From the NCBI GenBank assembly GCA_016928435.1, contig JAFGKT010000070.1, positions 1-59,654 of the forward strand: 59,654 bases of DNA, read 5' to 3'. The notes under the pieces were generated by a model, which worked only from the letters and a program-made list of their open reading frames with translations, made no database searches and had not been told where the DNA came from. A program made the translations under genes and the position numbers. Origin of the DNA: Sedimentisphaerales bacterium (GTDB lineage: Bacteria > Planctomycetota > Phycisphaerae > Sedimentisphaerales > SM23-30). Below are positions 18,491 through 26,884 of this stretch, in pieces (the first letter of the stretch is position 1; each line of letters begins with the position of its first letter).

Positions 18491-20203
18491 TTACGGGCAC
18501 GGTCCGCACGGGTCATTGCACTCAAGCCAATCCGCACCCAACAGGGCTGCGTCTATCATATTCACAACACAATTGTTGTCTGCATCTCCATCCGGAAGAG
18601 GATAGGTAACGCCGCAATTGGGATCACTTGAGTGGTCATACATCCAATCGTTGCTGATTAGTACGAAATCGCTGAGGTTTACATAGCAGTCCTCATTGAG
18701 GTCGCCGGCGAGGATCTCGCCCGAGCAGCCGGACAATCTCAACCATGCCCCAGCCAGGACGCGACCACGTAAGGCTGGCGGGTTGCACGGGTCATAAACG
18801 CCCGGAGCATAGGCACACGGATCAAACGGATAAGCAAATGTTTCGACTTCCAGACTGTGATCGCCCATACCAGAAATCGGAACCATAAACACGCCCGGAT
18901 CGCTGAAACTTTCGACAACTTCGTCATCCACGCGGATGTAGCCTTCGTCCACCGGACCGCTTACAGTAACAGTGGCTGTCACGAAAGTACCGCCGATCAC
19001 CCCGGTGTTGGGGTCGAGGTACGGCGCCGCCCGCCAAGTCCAATCGCCATCGACGACCGAGTCGGGCAAGATAATGTTATCCGAGCCTTCGACAATCAGG
19101 AAGCCGTCGTGGGAATCTTCGCAATAAGTAGTATCGTTATACATTTGAAAATCATAACCGCGACTCTCGAGACTGCCCAACGCAATTGGAGGCGACCAAG
19201 CCTTGGGCACCGAACCAAGGTCGGCATCTTCTCCGGTGCCAGGCAGGCTAACATAGCCCAGTCTCACTCCGTCGAACCATGCGCGAATATTGGAACGGAG
19301 ATCATCATAATAAGTTCCGTAGAACGAGTAGAACACGGCATCATCGAAAGCGGCCGGCACTCTGAACGCAAAGCGTGAATACCCGTATGAATCAGCGAAG
19401 TCACCTTCACGACACGAATTCACATACATGCAGGGATCAGTCAATCTGGAACCTGATACAAGACTCTTATAATATGCATGATCGACAGGGTTGCAGGGGT
19501 CGCACGGGTCACAAGGGTCTAAAGGGTCATCGAGAAGATCGTTGAGGAGATATCCGTTTTCGTATTCTGCACACTCAGCTTCCATCCAAATGAAATGCCG
19601 GGCCCCTTCCAGACCGTCAATCTGAATCTGACTTACCGGTAGAAAATCCGGGGCAACTTCCAGCTCGATCTGTGTAATCACAAGACGCGACCAGCTATCG
19701 GAATGCACGTGTACCCTCACATAACGAGCCTCAAACGATTCCCTATAGTACCGCCAGGCTTTATTGTATCCCTGAACGACAGTACCATCGGTCCCCAGGA
19801 ATGTCCAGTTCACGCCGTCGTCGGACGTATAGAAATCCACAGCTCCAACACTCCACCAATTGTTGAAAAGGAAATGATAGGTCTTGATCCCGTCTAGTGC
19901 ATAGGTGTCCCCTAGATCAAAATCTACATACATCCCCTCGGTTCCTAAATAATTACTGTTGGCATTATCATTGTAAACGGCATGCCAATCGTCCACGTAG
20001 CCGTTTTGGCCCAATGGGCAGCTAGCCACGAACGGCTCCGGATCCGACACTTCGTTGATGGCGACTTTGGTTATTGTGTAAGTCCCGGCATAGAAGCTCT
20101 CCGCCTGTGCCGCACCAGCCAAAACCAAGGTTGCGCAGACCGCCGTTGCCAAAATGAGATGCCGGCGAATCTTCCCGCCGCATATTCTCTTTAATAACTG
20201 CAT
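18491..20203 (-). CDS. Secreted F5/8C-domain protein with C-terminal dockerin-like repeats
   Basis: The start is ATG 20203, with AGGAG 7 bases upstream. The signal peptide ends near GAAQA. Residues about 35-190 look like an F5/8 type C (discoidin) sugar-binding domain (DDGVNWTFLG, RYVRVHVHSDSW). Residues about 195-490 form a module beginning IQIDGLEGARHFIWMEAE that is shared with the next gene's PEP-CTERM protein. The C-terminus has two EF-hand-like loops, DLNEDCYVNLSDF and DADNNCVVNMIDA, typical of Phycisphaerae type I dockerin-like repeats, ending in a Cys-rich tail. A DPCDPCDPCNP run lies near residue 230. No catalytic domain is visible. It is probably an extracellular binding protein docked to a cohesin or the cell surface. 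Confidence 0.8.
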   Translation of the reverse strand: MQLLKRICGGKIRRHLILATAVCATLVLAGAAQAESFYAGTYTITKVAINEVSDPEPFVASCPLGQNGYVDDWHAVYNDNANSNYLGTEGMYVDFDLGDTYALDGIKTYHFLFNNWWSVGAVDFYTSDDGVNWTFLGTDGTVVQGYNKAWRYYRESFEARYVRVHVHSDSWSRLVITQIELEVAPDFLPVSQIQIDGLEGARHFIWMEAECAEYENGYLLNDLLDDPLDPCDPCDPCNPVDHAYYKSLVSGSRLTDPCMYVNSCREGDFADSYGYSRFAFRVPAAFDDAVFYSFYGTYYDDLRSNIRAWFDGVRLGYVSLPGTGEDADLGSVPKAWSPPIALGSLESRGYDFQMYNDTTYCEDSHDGFLIVEGSDNIILPDSVVDGDWTWRAAPYLDPNTGVIGGTFVTATVTVSGPVDEGYIRVDDEVVESFSDPGVFMVPISGMGDHSLEVETFAYPFDPCAYAPGVYDPCNPPALRGRVLAGAWLRLSGCSGEILAGDLNEDCYVNLSDFVLISNDWMYDHSSDPNCGVTYPLPDGDADNNCVVNMIDAALLGADWLECNDPCGPCP

Positions 20204-20333
20204 GATCACACTCCTAAATGTAAAACCATCACTCCCTAAACTATTTAGCTCTCAAAGACGACTCTGAGACACACAAACTCTTTTCCTTGATCTGTCGCCG
20301 GCATAAAACACTTCATTAGTTACATATTTCGTT

Positions 20334-20377
20334 GAAAAGCTGCCTCGGGCGCCGGCGACTAACCGACGCCCAAGGCA
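20334..20377 (-). terminator. Intrinsic terminator of the PEP-CTERM gene
   Basis: Minus strand TGCCTTGGGCG and CGCCCGAGGCA form a long GC-rich stem (about 20376-20341, one mismatch), followed by GCTTTTC. It lies about 35 bases past the stop codon at 20412. Confidence 0.7.
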
Positions 20378-20411
20378 CACACTAATTCTCATTACCTCTA
20401 AACCAAAGCTA

Positions 20412-21338
20412 CTACTTGCGACGACGCAGAGCAGCCAAACCACCCAAGCCCAGCAAAATCATGCTCATGGGTTCGGGAACCACCTGGAAGTTGGCGCCGG
20501 ACATGGCCATTACTTCGCCGCTCGGGAGAACCATTCTGGCTTCCAGCTCATAGTTGCCTGCGCCCGTAATCGGGGTGCCACTTACATAAGGAACACCGTT
20601 GAGCAGCAGTTCGAGCGTGCCAAGGCCTGTGCCCGTGATGGTCGGTGCAACACCAGCGGCCAATACCGGAGCATTGGTCGAACCAGGAGCCGGCATATAG
20701 TACGAGCCGTCGGGACGTTCTACCGTTCCATTCACAATATCCGCGTTGGGACCATCGTAAATCAAGAAGCCATCGAAAAAGCGTTCGTTGTAGCCACTGT
20801 TCCAGTTGGCGTACATCGTGTGTTGGCCGGCGGTGGCGTTTAACGCAGGTGTTGCGCCATCAGCGAGGGCGACCGCGTCTTCAGGAATGAACACCTTAGG
20901 TTCATAATATTCTACACCTGCTACTTCCTTGAAATACTGGATCCGATAAGGATCGGCACCGGTAGGCGGGCCGGAAAGATCGAACCGCATATAAACATCG
21001 CTACGATTGAGAATACTATAGCGGTGGTTGATGTAAGGATCAGCCATGGCCGCGGGGAGAAAGAACTCAAACTGAATATTCTCGACGGTGCTGCTGTAGC
21101 CGCTATACACGTGAGTATATGGTTCAGTCGCTCCTTCATCAGCTGGAATCCAGTTTGAGTAATCAGTGTTGTCGTACCTTACAAGCGCAGCTTGTCCGCC
21201 GATCACGGCATGTTCAGCTTCTACCCACATCCAATGCTCAGCACCGGTTAAGCCGGCAATCGAAATATTGGCTTGGTCTGCCAATGCAGGCACTGCCAAC
21301 AGGCCCACAACAACCATCATCAACATTGCTTTCTTCAT
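20412..21338 (-). CDS. PEP-CTERM sorting-domain protein
   Basis: The ATG at 21338 is preferred (AGGAGG 7 bases upstream) over the GTG just before it. The 308-residue protein has a signal peptide ending PALA and a mature start ISIAGLTGAEHWMWVEAEHA. Its body is homologous to the middle module of the dockerin protein downstream (also FDGFLIYDG). The C-terminus is VPEPMSMILLGLGGLAALRRRK-like: a VPEP motif, a helix and a basic tail, the PEP-CTERM signal processed by an exosortase (none in this window). It is therefore surface- or matrix-associated. A 6-bp hairpin (GTCCTA/TAGGAC) lies immediately before the ribosome binding site and could affect translation. Confidence 0.88.
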   Translation of the reverse strand: MKKAMLMMVVVGLLAVPALADQANISIAGLTGAEHWMWVEAEHAVIGGQAALVRYDNTDYSNWIPADEGATEPYTHVYSGYSSTVENIQFEFFLPAAMADPYINHRYSILNRSDVYMRFDLSGPPTGADPYRIQYFKEVAGVEYYEPKVFIPEDAVALADGATPALNATAGQHTMYANWNSGYNERFFDGFLIYDGPNADIVNGTVERPDGSYYMPAPGSTNAPVLAAGVAPTITGTGLGTLELLLNGVPYVSGTPITGAGNYELEARMVLPSGEVMAMSGANFQVVPEPMSMILLGLGGLAALRRRK

Positions 21339-21599
21339 CACAATTCCTCCTGTCCTATCTTAGGACTCAATTTACCCAGTTGACTAGCTAGCTCTAACAC
21401 AGAGCCAGTCTAAACTAAGCTATTCCTTTTAAATTGAATGTTTACGGTACATTTCCCTAAACTTCGCGATTGTGGTTTTTTTTGTGCCGCAACACCTCCT
21501 TATCATAAAATCGACCTACTACATTTCCTACTTTTGCAAAAAAACACATGTGTTATACGTTATTGATCCACTATCTTGGTAAATATCACCAGAACCGTA

Positions 21600-22850
21600 T
21601 CAGTACCCGGTCATAATGGTTTTTGAGAGTAATGTAAGATCCAAAGGCAAATCGCTATGCAGGAACAAATGCCTCGCCGCCCGGCAAGAGCCGGTAACCA
21701 TTAGTCCAACAGGATTAGGGCTGGCAGAGGCTTCCAGACTTTGAACTTCCTCTTTCTGCAGATAATCTTCCAACCCCGCATTGAAACTATCACGAAACAA
21801 TGGGAAAATATCACTCAACGGGCCCGTAACCACAATCTTGTCAATGCCCATCAGCAACACGAATTGCGACAAAGCGCTGCCCATATAATGCGCCGCCAGG
21901 GCCAATTCCCTAAGGACTTCAGAGTCGCCGTTTTTGGCTGCCCTGCGAAGGTCTGATAAGCTGTGAATGTCGGGGCGATTCAACTGCTGTATAACCGCGC
22001 GACCGCCGGCGTAGGCTTCCAAGCACCCTCGATTGCCGCACGGGCACTTGCGACCCGCCTTGACTATTCTCTGATGGCCGAAGTCACACACTTTACGCTT
22101 ATTGTAAACCATGTACGCTTGGCTTTCGTTGCCATACAAAACACGATCGCCGCAACAAGGAATAACACCAATGCCAAAATCCCAATCAACCACACAAACC
22201 GTACTTTCCGCTGGAAATCGCCTGGCTTCACCAAACAAAGAGGCTATGGTTAAAGTGGTACGAACAGCGGAGATATTGTGCCTATTAAAAAGACCCTCGA
22301 TATTGATTTGAGGCATAATCGGCATATTGACCGGCCCGGACAAGCACGCACAAGCGAAACGCAGGCTGTAATCAGATTTGGCGACATAATCAACGGCCTC
22401 AACGATAAACGCGTCTATAATAGCTTCGATTTTGTCGCACGTTTCCACCTCGCTAACATCGTGATCCTGCTGCAGAACAATATTGTCCGCAAAATCCGCC
22501 ATCGCGATTATGAGTTCCGGCGGACTGATAACTAAACCAATGGTAAAGTTTCGCGAACGATCAATATCCCAAAGCTCCAGAGGACGCCCCCGGCCGTTAC
22601 TGAACTTCTTATCAACTGCCACTACAAGACCCTCTTTGCCAAGTTTGCGAAAATGACTTAGCGCCGCCGGCGGTGTGACACCAAGATCCTGGGCGACGTG
22701 CGATTGTGCCAAAGGTCCCTGACGGTCCAAAATCCGCAAAGCCTTCAGCGAACTCTGAAATTTCGCTGTCTTCTTCGATGTGACCGTCGCGGTTTTACGC
22801 CTTGAAACGCAAACCGCTGAATTTGTATTCTTGACGGAACGAGATGCCAT
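21600..22850 (-). CDS. ROK-family transcriptional regulator 1
   Basis: A 416-residue ROK protein of the NagC/Mlc/XylR type. An N-terminal winged helix (about 30-95: GPLAQSHVAQDLGVTPPAALSHF) is followed by the two-lobed ROK sugar-binding fold. The zinc motif FGHQRIV...CPCGNRGCLEAYAGG is intact. The Asn-Asp that provides the catalytic base in ROK kinases is replaced (TIASLFGEAR), so it is a sensor repressor rather than a kinase. The start is supported by GGTGA upstream. It has its own strong promoter (22891-22919) with an inverted repeat just upstream that may be its operator. It is a close paralogue of the ROK gene 253 bp upstream. Confidence 0.9.
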   Translation of the reverse strand: MASRSVKNTNSAVCVSRRKTATVTSKKTAKFQSSLKALRILDRQGPLAQSHVAQDLGVTPPAALSHFRKLGKEGLVVAVDKKFSNGRGRPLELWDIDRSRNFTIGLVISPPELIIAMADFADNIVLQQDHDVSEVETCDKIEAIIDAFIVEAVDYVAKSDYSLRFACACLSGPVNMPIMPQINIEGLFNRHNISAVRTTLTIASLFGEARRFPAESTVCVVDWDFGIGVIPCCGDRVLYGNESQAYMVYNKRKVCDFGHQRIVKAGRKCPCGNRGCLEAYAGGRAVIQQLNRPDIHSLSDLRRAAKNGDSEVLRELALAAHYMGSALSQFVLLMGIDKIVVTGPLSDIFPLFRDSFNAGLEDYLQKEEVQSLEASASPNPVGLMVTGSCRAARHLFLHSDLPLDLTLLSKTIMTGY

Positions 22851-22890
22851 AATTCACCATAAAAAAGACAAGGACTTGACTACACGACTG

Positions 22891-22919
22891 ATTCTATCAA
22901 AAACAGAACCCTATGTCAA
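22891..22919 (-). promoter_or_regulatory. Sigma70-type promoter of ROK regulator 1
   Basis: Minus strand TTGACA (22919-22914), 17-bp spacer, TAGAAT (22896-22891). A perfect -35 and a 5/6 -10, about 40 bp before the start codon. Confidence 0.75.
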
Positions 22920-22923
22920 TTTT

Positions 22924-22947
22924 TTTATTTAACTTCAGTTAATAAAA
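22924..22947. promoter_or_regulatory. Inverted repeat, candidate ROK operator
   Basis: The core TTAACT-TC-AGTTAA (22929-22942) is a perfect 6-bp-arm palindrome, flanked by TTTAT / ATAAAA that extend the symmetry imperfectly. It ends about 5 bp upstream of the -35 box. The A/T-rich arms resemble operators known for NagC/Mlc-type ROK repressors. Binding is inferred. Confidence 0.45.
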
Positions 22948-23103
22948 CAGAGATATTTTTCCCAGGCCCATTTTTCACCAGCGTCACCGTGGCGGTTTCA
23001 CTCACATTAATATATGTAACCAATGGCAAGAAATGACTTTAGGTTACTCTCTCCATCGTGCGCCGCTTAGCGTCTACGCCCAATTATACTGCTGCAAGCG
23101 TGT

Positions 23104-24345
23104 TCAATAATCAGCTAGAACTGTTTTTGACAGCAATCCGAGGTCGCCGGGCAGATCACTGTGCAGGAAAAAATGCCTTGCCGCTCTGCAAGAGCCCATC
23201 ACCATCAACCCCAAAGGGTCAGGGCTGGCGGACGATTCCAAGGCTTGTATTTCTTCGATATCCAGGTAATCTTCCAACCCAGCATTAAAATCAGCGCGAA
23301 CCAAAGGAAAAATATCGCTTAAAGGCCCTGTAATTACGATTTTATCAATACCTATCAACAGCACAAACTGCGACAAGGCACTGCCCATGTAATGCGCAGC
23401 CAGAGCCAATTCCCTGAGGACTTCAGCATCGCCTTTTTGAGCCCCTTTGCGTAGATCATCGAAATCGCGAATATCAGGTCGATTCAGCGTTTCTATTATC
23501 GCCCTACCCCCGGCGTATGCTTCGAGGCAGCCGCGCTGGCCACAGTGACACTCACGGCCGTTCTTCACGATACGCTGATGGCCGAAGTCGCACAACTTAC
23601 GTCTCGCGTCGATAGCGGAAAATTCAGTGTCATCAAAGAATAGAACACGATCGCTGCAACATGGCATAACACCAACACCAAAATCCCAATCAACCACACA
23701 AACGGTCGTATTGAAATCGAAGCGCTTAGCTTCGCCAAATACCGCAGCGGCTGACAGCGCAGCCGTCAGACACGGAATATCATACTCAGCAAAGAGGCCA
23801 TCAAAGTCCAAATGGGCCAGAGCGGGCATGTTCGCAGGCCCAGACACACACGCGCAAGCGGCACGCAGTTTATGGCCGGACTTTTTAAGATGAGCGAGCG
23901 CATCTTCGGTAAAGGCGCGAAGAATTGATTCGACCTCCGAGGGATCGCCGGCGGTGTCAACTTCATGTTGCTGCTGCAGGACGATATTGTTGGCAAAATC
24001 CGCCAACGCGACAACGAGGACCGGCGGACTTACAATAACACCAATAGTGAAATTGCGCGAACGATCAACGTCCCAAAGCTCCAGCGGACGGCCTCGGCCC
24101 GGGGTGACCTTCTTATCTACGGCCACGACGAGACCTTCTTTGTCCAACTTGCGAAAGTGACTCAACGCGGCCGGCGGACTGACGCCAAGATCATGGGCGA
24201 TATTAGACTGAGCTAGAGGTCCACGCTTGTCCAATATACGCAAAGCCTTCAGCGAACCTCGGAAGTCAGCATGTTTATCCGCGATCACCGACGCAGCCTT
24301 GCGATTCGCTGCTAACCTTTTCTTTGCCTGTAAACGTGCTGACAT
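23104..24345 (-). CDS. ROK-family transcriptional regulator 2
   Basis: A 413-residue paralogue of ROK regulator 1 with the same layout: winged helix (GPLAQSNIAHDLGVSPPAALSHF), ROK lobes, and zinc motif FGHQRIV...CHCGQRGCLEAYAGG. The kinase Asn-Asp is again missing (LSAAAVFGEAKRF). The recognition helices of the two regulators differ by few residues, so they may bind similar sites while the sugar-binding lobes have diverged. GGTGAG lies upstream of the ATG, as for its paralogue. A separate promoter is present at 24385-24413. The neighbours are a GH43-like enzyme upstream and the PEP-CTERM/dockerin genes downstream, so control of glycan degradation is likely. Confidence 0.9.
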   Translation of the reverse strand: MSARLQAKKRLAANRKAASVIADKHADFRGSLKALRILDKRGPLAQSNIAHDLGVSPPAALSHFRKLDKEGLVVAVDKKVTPGRGRPLELWDVDRSRNFTIGVIVSPPVLVVALADFANNIVLQQQHEVDTAGDPSEVESILRAFTEDALAHLKKSGHKLRAACACVSGPANMPALAHLDFDGLFAEYDIPCLTAALSAAAVFGEAKRFDFNTTVCVVDWDFGVGVMPCCSDRVLFFDDTEFSAIDARRKLCDFGHQRIVKNGRECHCGQRGCLEAYAGGRAIIETLNRPDIRDFDDLRKGAQKGDAEVLRELALAAHYMGSALSQFVLLIGIDKIVITGPLSDIFPLVRADFNAGLEDYLDIEEIQALESSASPDPLGLMVMGSCRAARHFFLHSDLPGDLGLLSKTVLADY

Positions 24346-24384
24346 AACTCACCGTCGGAATTGTTACCTTGATTATACGGCCCC

Positions 24385-24413
24385 ATTTTAACATAAACAG
24401 ATGCCAATGTCAC
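24385..24413 (-). promoter_or_regulatory. Sigma70-type promoter of ROK regulator 2
   Basis: Minus strand GTGACA (24413-24408), 17-bp spacer, TAAAAT (24390-24385), both 5/6 matches. The -35 box lies inside CCAA-GTGACA-TTGG, a short inverted repeat that could be an operator. Confidence 0.6.
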
Positions 24414-24568
24414 TTGGTTTACCTATGCGCGCAGAACAAACACTATCAACATTATTTTTAATATCGGCTGAATTGGTATGCTAAAGCCCAAAAAAACCAA
24501 ACTTATATCCGGTTTTTCCCAAAAACTAATAAACTCGCAAGCCAAATTACTTGGAGTTGCTGCACAGC

Positions 24569-25453
24569 CTATTCGTTAGGGAACCAGCCGGTCAGAAACT
24601 CAGCCAGGGTGCCATCGAAACGCGCTTCTGCGAGATACTCGATCCCCTGCTGATTCCCCCATGAATAGTTGATCACCAGGTGCCCTTGGTATTCGCATAA
24701 ATCGATATCGGAGTTGTTGCAGTTTTCCGCGGTTTTAATCTTCTCTCGCTGTTCGGCACTGATAGCGGGATTGGCGATCTTGCGGTCCTCATCATCGGCA
24801 CGGAGAACCGGATTCAACGGACTGGACTCCCAGTTAATCAAATCCTTAGACCGAACAACGTATTGCTCCAATCCGCTCTCCAGGGCTTCAAGGTAGAAGT
24901 TATAATAATAGCCGTCGTGGTAGCGCAGGCAATGCGGAGCGGTGTAGCGGTCCTTCGCGTAGGTGCATTCCAGGGGCATAACCGTCCACTGTTTCATGTC
25001 GGGAGATTTGGCAAACAAGGCTGTGTACCGCGACCCCGCGATCTCAGGCGGTCTGCCAATCTCAAACATCAGCACATAGCCGTCCGGGTCACAGCACAGT
25101 GACGTATTGAACAAACCGTATCCCGGTAAATTGAGCGCGTTTGATACCGTCCAATTTTCCATGTCAGTTGAGGTGAATATGTCCACGCGTTCTCCATCCC
25201 AAGCGTTGGTCCCGGTGACGTAGAGGGTGTCTTCCGTCGCTAGAACATTGCCCAGATGATAACCTTGGGCGAAGGGTTTGCCGGGTTGGCCGGTATCGTG
25301 ATTGACGAAGCGAAAATACGAATCACCGGTGTCGTTGCCCCAGTACCTCTCTCGCACGTACTCGAAACGATACAGCGTATCCTTGAAAACAACCGGCGTG
25401 GTCTCCACCAAATCAGCATCAACAGTCCCAAGCTTTTGGATCAACGGCTTCAT
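24569..25453 (-). CDS. GH43-like five-bladed beta-propeller glycosidase
   Basis: The 294-residue protein has no signal peptide and repeats of the type DGYVLMFEIG, DGYYYNFYLEA and GHLVINYSWG, with SxDMxxW-like blade edges (STDMENW, SPDMKQW, SKDLINW). These are the features of the five-bladed propeller shared by GH43, GH117 and GH130 enzymes. ETTPVVF near the N-terminus and the RDGAPH-like YTAPHCLRYHDG are in keeping with the fold. I cannot assign catalytic acids or the exact family. AAAGGA lies upstream of the ATG. It is intracellular by the look of it and lies between the aldolase (upstream, 188 bp) and ROK regulator 2, so it is probably part of the same catabolic locus. Confidence 0.7.
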   Translation of the reverse strand: MKPLIQKLGTVDADLVETTPVVFKDTLYRFEYVRERYWGNDTGDSYFRFVNHDTGQPGKPFAQGYHLGNVLATEDTLYVTGTNAWDGERVDIFTSTDMENWTVSNALNLPGYGLFNTSLCCDPDGYVLMFEIGRPPEIAGSRYTALFAKSPDMKQWTVMPLECTYAKDRYTAPHCLRYHDGYYYNFYLEALESGLEQYVVRSKDLINWESSPLNPVLRADDEDRKIANPAISAEQREKIKTAENCNNSDIDLCEYQGHLVINYSWGNQQGIEYLAEARFDGTLAEFLTGWFPNE

Positions 25454-25641
25454 TCCAGCTTCCTTTCATTCTTTAGGCTGAAATCGTCTAATTACCACAG
25501 TAGCACCCACCTTATACTATCAAGCCGAGCGATATTCAATAAGGAACTGCCTGTAATTTCGTATGTTATTGGCATGCGAGCGAAAACCACATCTGCCATA
25601 TGTGGGGCATCGTGTATCGCTCGTACGTCTGCTCAAACCTT

Positions 25642-26691
25642 CTACATCCCCGCGAATTTGGAATAGTTGAATATTTCCAAAAATTCTTTGCAGCGGTTTT
25701 TGACGCCCTTGAACCATTCATCACGGCGTAAGGGATTACAAACAACATCTAGCTTGGGTTTGAACGGCGGGCGGTTTTGGCCATAGTCCATCGAGAAGGC
25801 CTTTTCGGTCAGAACACCTTGATTGACCAGTTCGCGCAGCTCTGACTCGGGAAGGATATTCGCGAGATTTTGCAGCACTTCTCTGGTAAGTGCTTGGCCG
25901 CCATGGATCGCGATGGTGGTATAGATATTGATTTTCACAAAACCATCTCCCGGCAGTTTTTGCAAATCTTCCGGCTTGACCGAAGAAGTGCCGTGAATAC
26001 ACATGATCGGCCCCACGGCTTCTTTCAATTTCCGGGCTTGGTCGGAAAGATAAACAACGTTGCCAGCGGTCGCTCTATGCTCAGTGCCGACATTGGGGAC
26101 AATAACATCAACGCCTGTCTCCGCTAGATAGCGTTTGGCTTGCTCAACGGAGGTGGGTTCATTTTTCTCGCCTTCACCGCCGGATTCAAAAATTTCATCG
26201 ACGGCGCCCTCGACAACAACTTTGTTTTTTACCTTCTCCACATAATCGGCGGTAAGACGAATATTCTCCTCAAAAGGCTTCTCGCTGGCATCGCACATGA
26301 CCGAAGCAAATTGGTCCGCAAAGCCAAGCATAATATCTTCATCCAACCACGGAAAAGCATGGTCCAAATGGGGCATCACGCGCAACTTACGATATGGGCT
26401 CGAAGAGTCCGCGAACATCGCTAAATCCGAGAACATGAGTTTGTTGCCTAAAACCGGATCGCCGCAAGCGGTCAACAGAGTCATCTGACCTCGGCATGGA
26501 TAGCGGTTCGTCCAGGCAACAATGATCGGCAAATCATCTACACCAATTTCCTGGCCATACTCGTAAGCTGAAGCTAGGATCGCTTCTACGGTCTCACGGT
26601 CCTCAGAGCAGAAGACCGGCAAACCAACGCCCTTCTCCACTGCCATGGAATAAATCTCTTTTACCTGCGTATAATCATTTATAACTGTCAT
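25642..26691 (-). CDS. Class II (zinc) aldolase-like protein
   Basis: A 349-residue protein of the fructose-/tagatose-bisphosphate class II aldolase superfamily. Zinc-ligand regions are visible as MPHLDHAF, IHGTSSVKPEDL and IHGGQAL, and GTEHRA is also present. In canonical enzymes the phosphate-binding segment is NxDTD; here it is NIYTT, so substrate or chemistry may differ. The start at 26691 (MTVINDYTQ) has GGA 8 bases upstream; a longer frame from 26766 would begin inside the promoter. The gene has a perfect -35 promoter and is divergent from the Nudix gene. It heads the minus-strand carbohydrate locus, which suggests cleavage of a ketose phosphate derived from it. Confidence 0.75.
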   Translation of the reverse strand: MTVINDYTQVKEIYSMAVEKGVGLPVFCSEDRETVEAILASAYEYGQEIGVDDLPIIVAWTNRYPCRGQMTLLTACGDPVLGNKLMFSDLAMFADSSSPYRKLRVMPHLDHAFPWLDEDIMLGFADQFASVMCDASEKPFEENIRLTADYVEKVKNKVVVEGAVDEIFESGGEGEKNEPTSVEQAKRYLAETGVDVIVPNVGTEHRATAGNVVYLSDQARKLKEAVGPIMCIHGTSSVKPEDLQKLPGDGFVKINIYTTIAIHGGQALTREVLQNLANILPESELRELVNQGVLTEKAFSMDYGQNRPPFKPKLDVVCNPLRRDEWFKGVKNRCKEFLEIFNYSKFAGM

Positions 26692-26737
26692 TTGGAGTCC
26701 TTTTCTGGAAAGCACGCTATTGCCACAATCTTTTTTG

Positions 26738-26766
26738 ATCCTATCGCTGCAGGATATTAGTGTCAA
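26738..26766 (-). promoter_or_regulatory. Sigma70-type promoter of the aldolase gene
   Basis: Minus strand TTGACA (26766-26761), 17-bp spacer, TAGGAT (26743-26738), about 45 bp before the start codon. Confidence 0.6.
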
Positions 26767-26884
26767 TATAATACTCTGTGAGCCCGTTTGCGATCTTTTT
26801 ACTCTATACTTCCCAGAACGGCTCTATTGTGCTATTATGACGGCTAGGCGAAGCCCGAGCGGGCAACCACAGCACCAGTCTATT

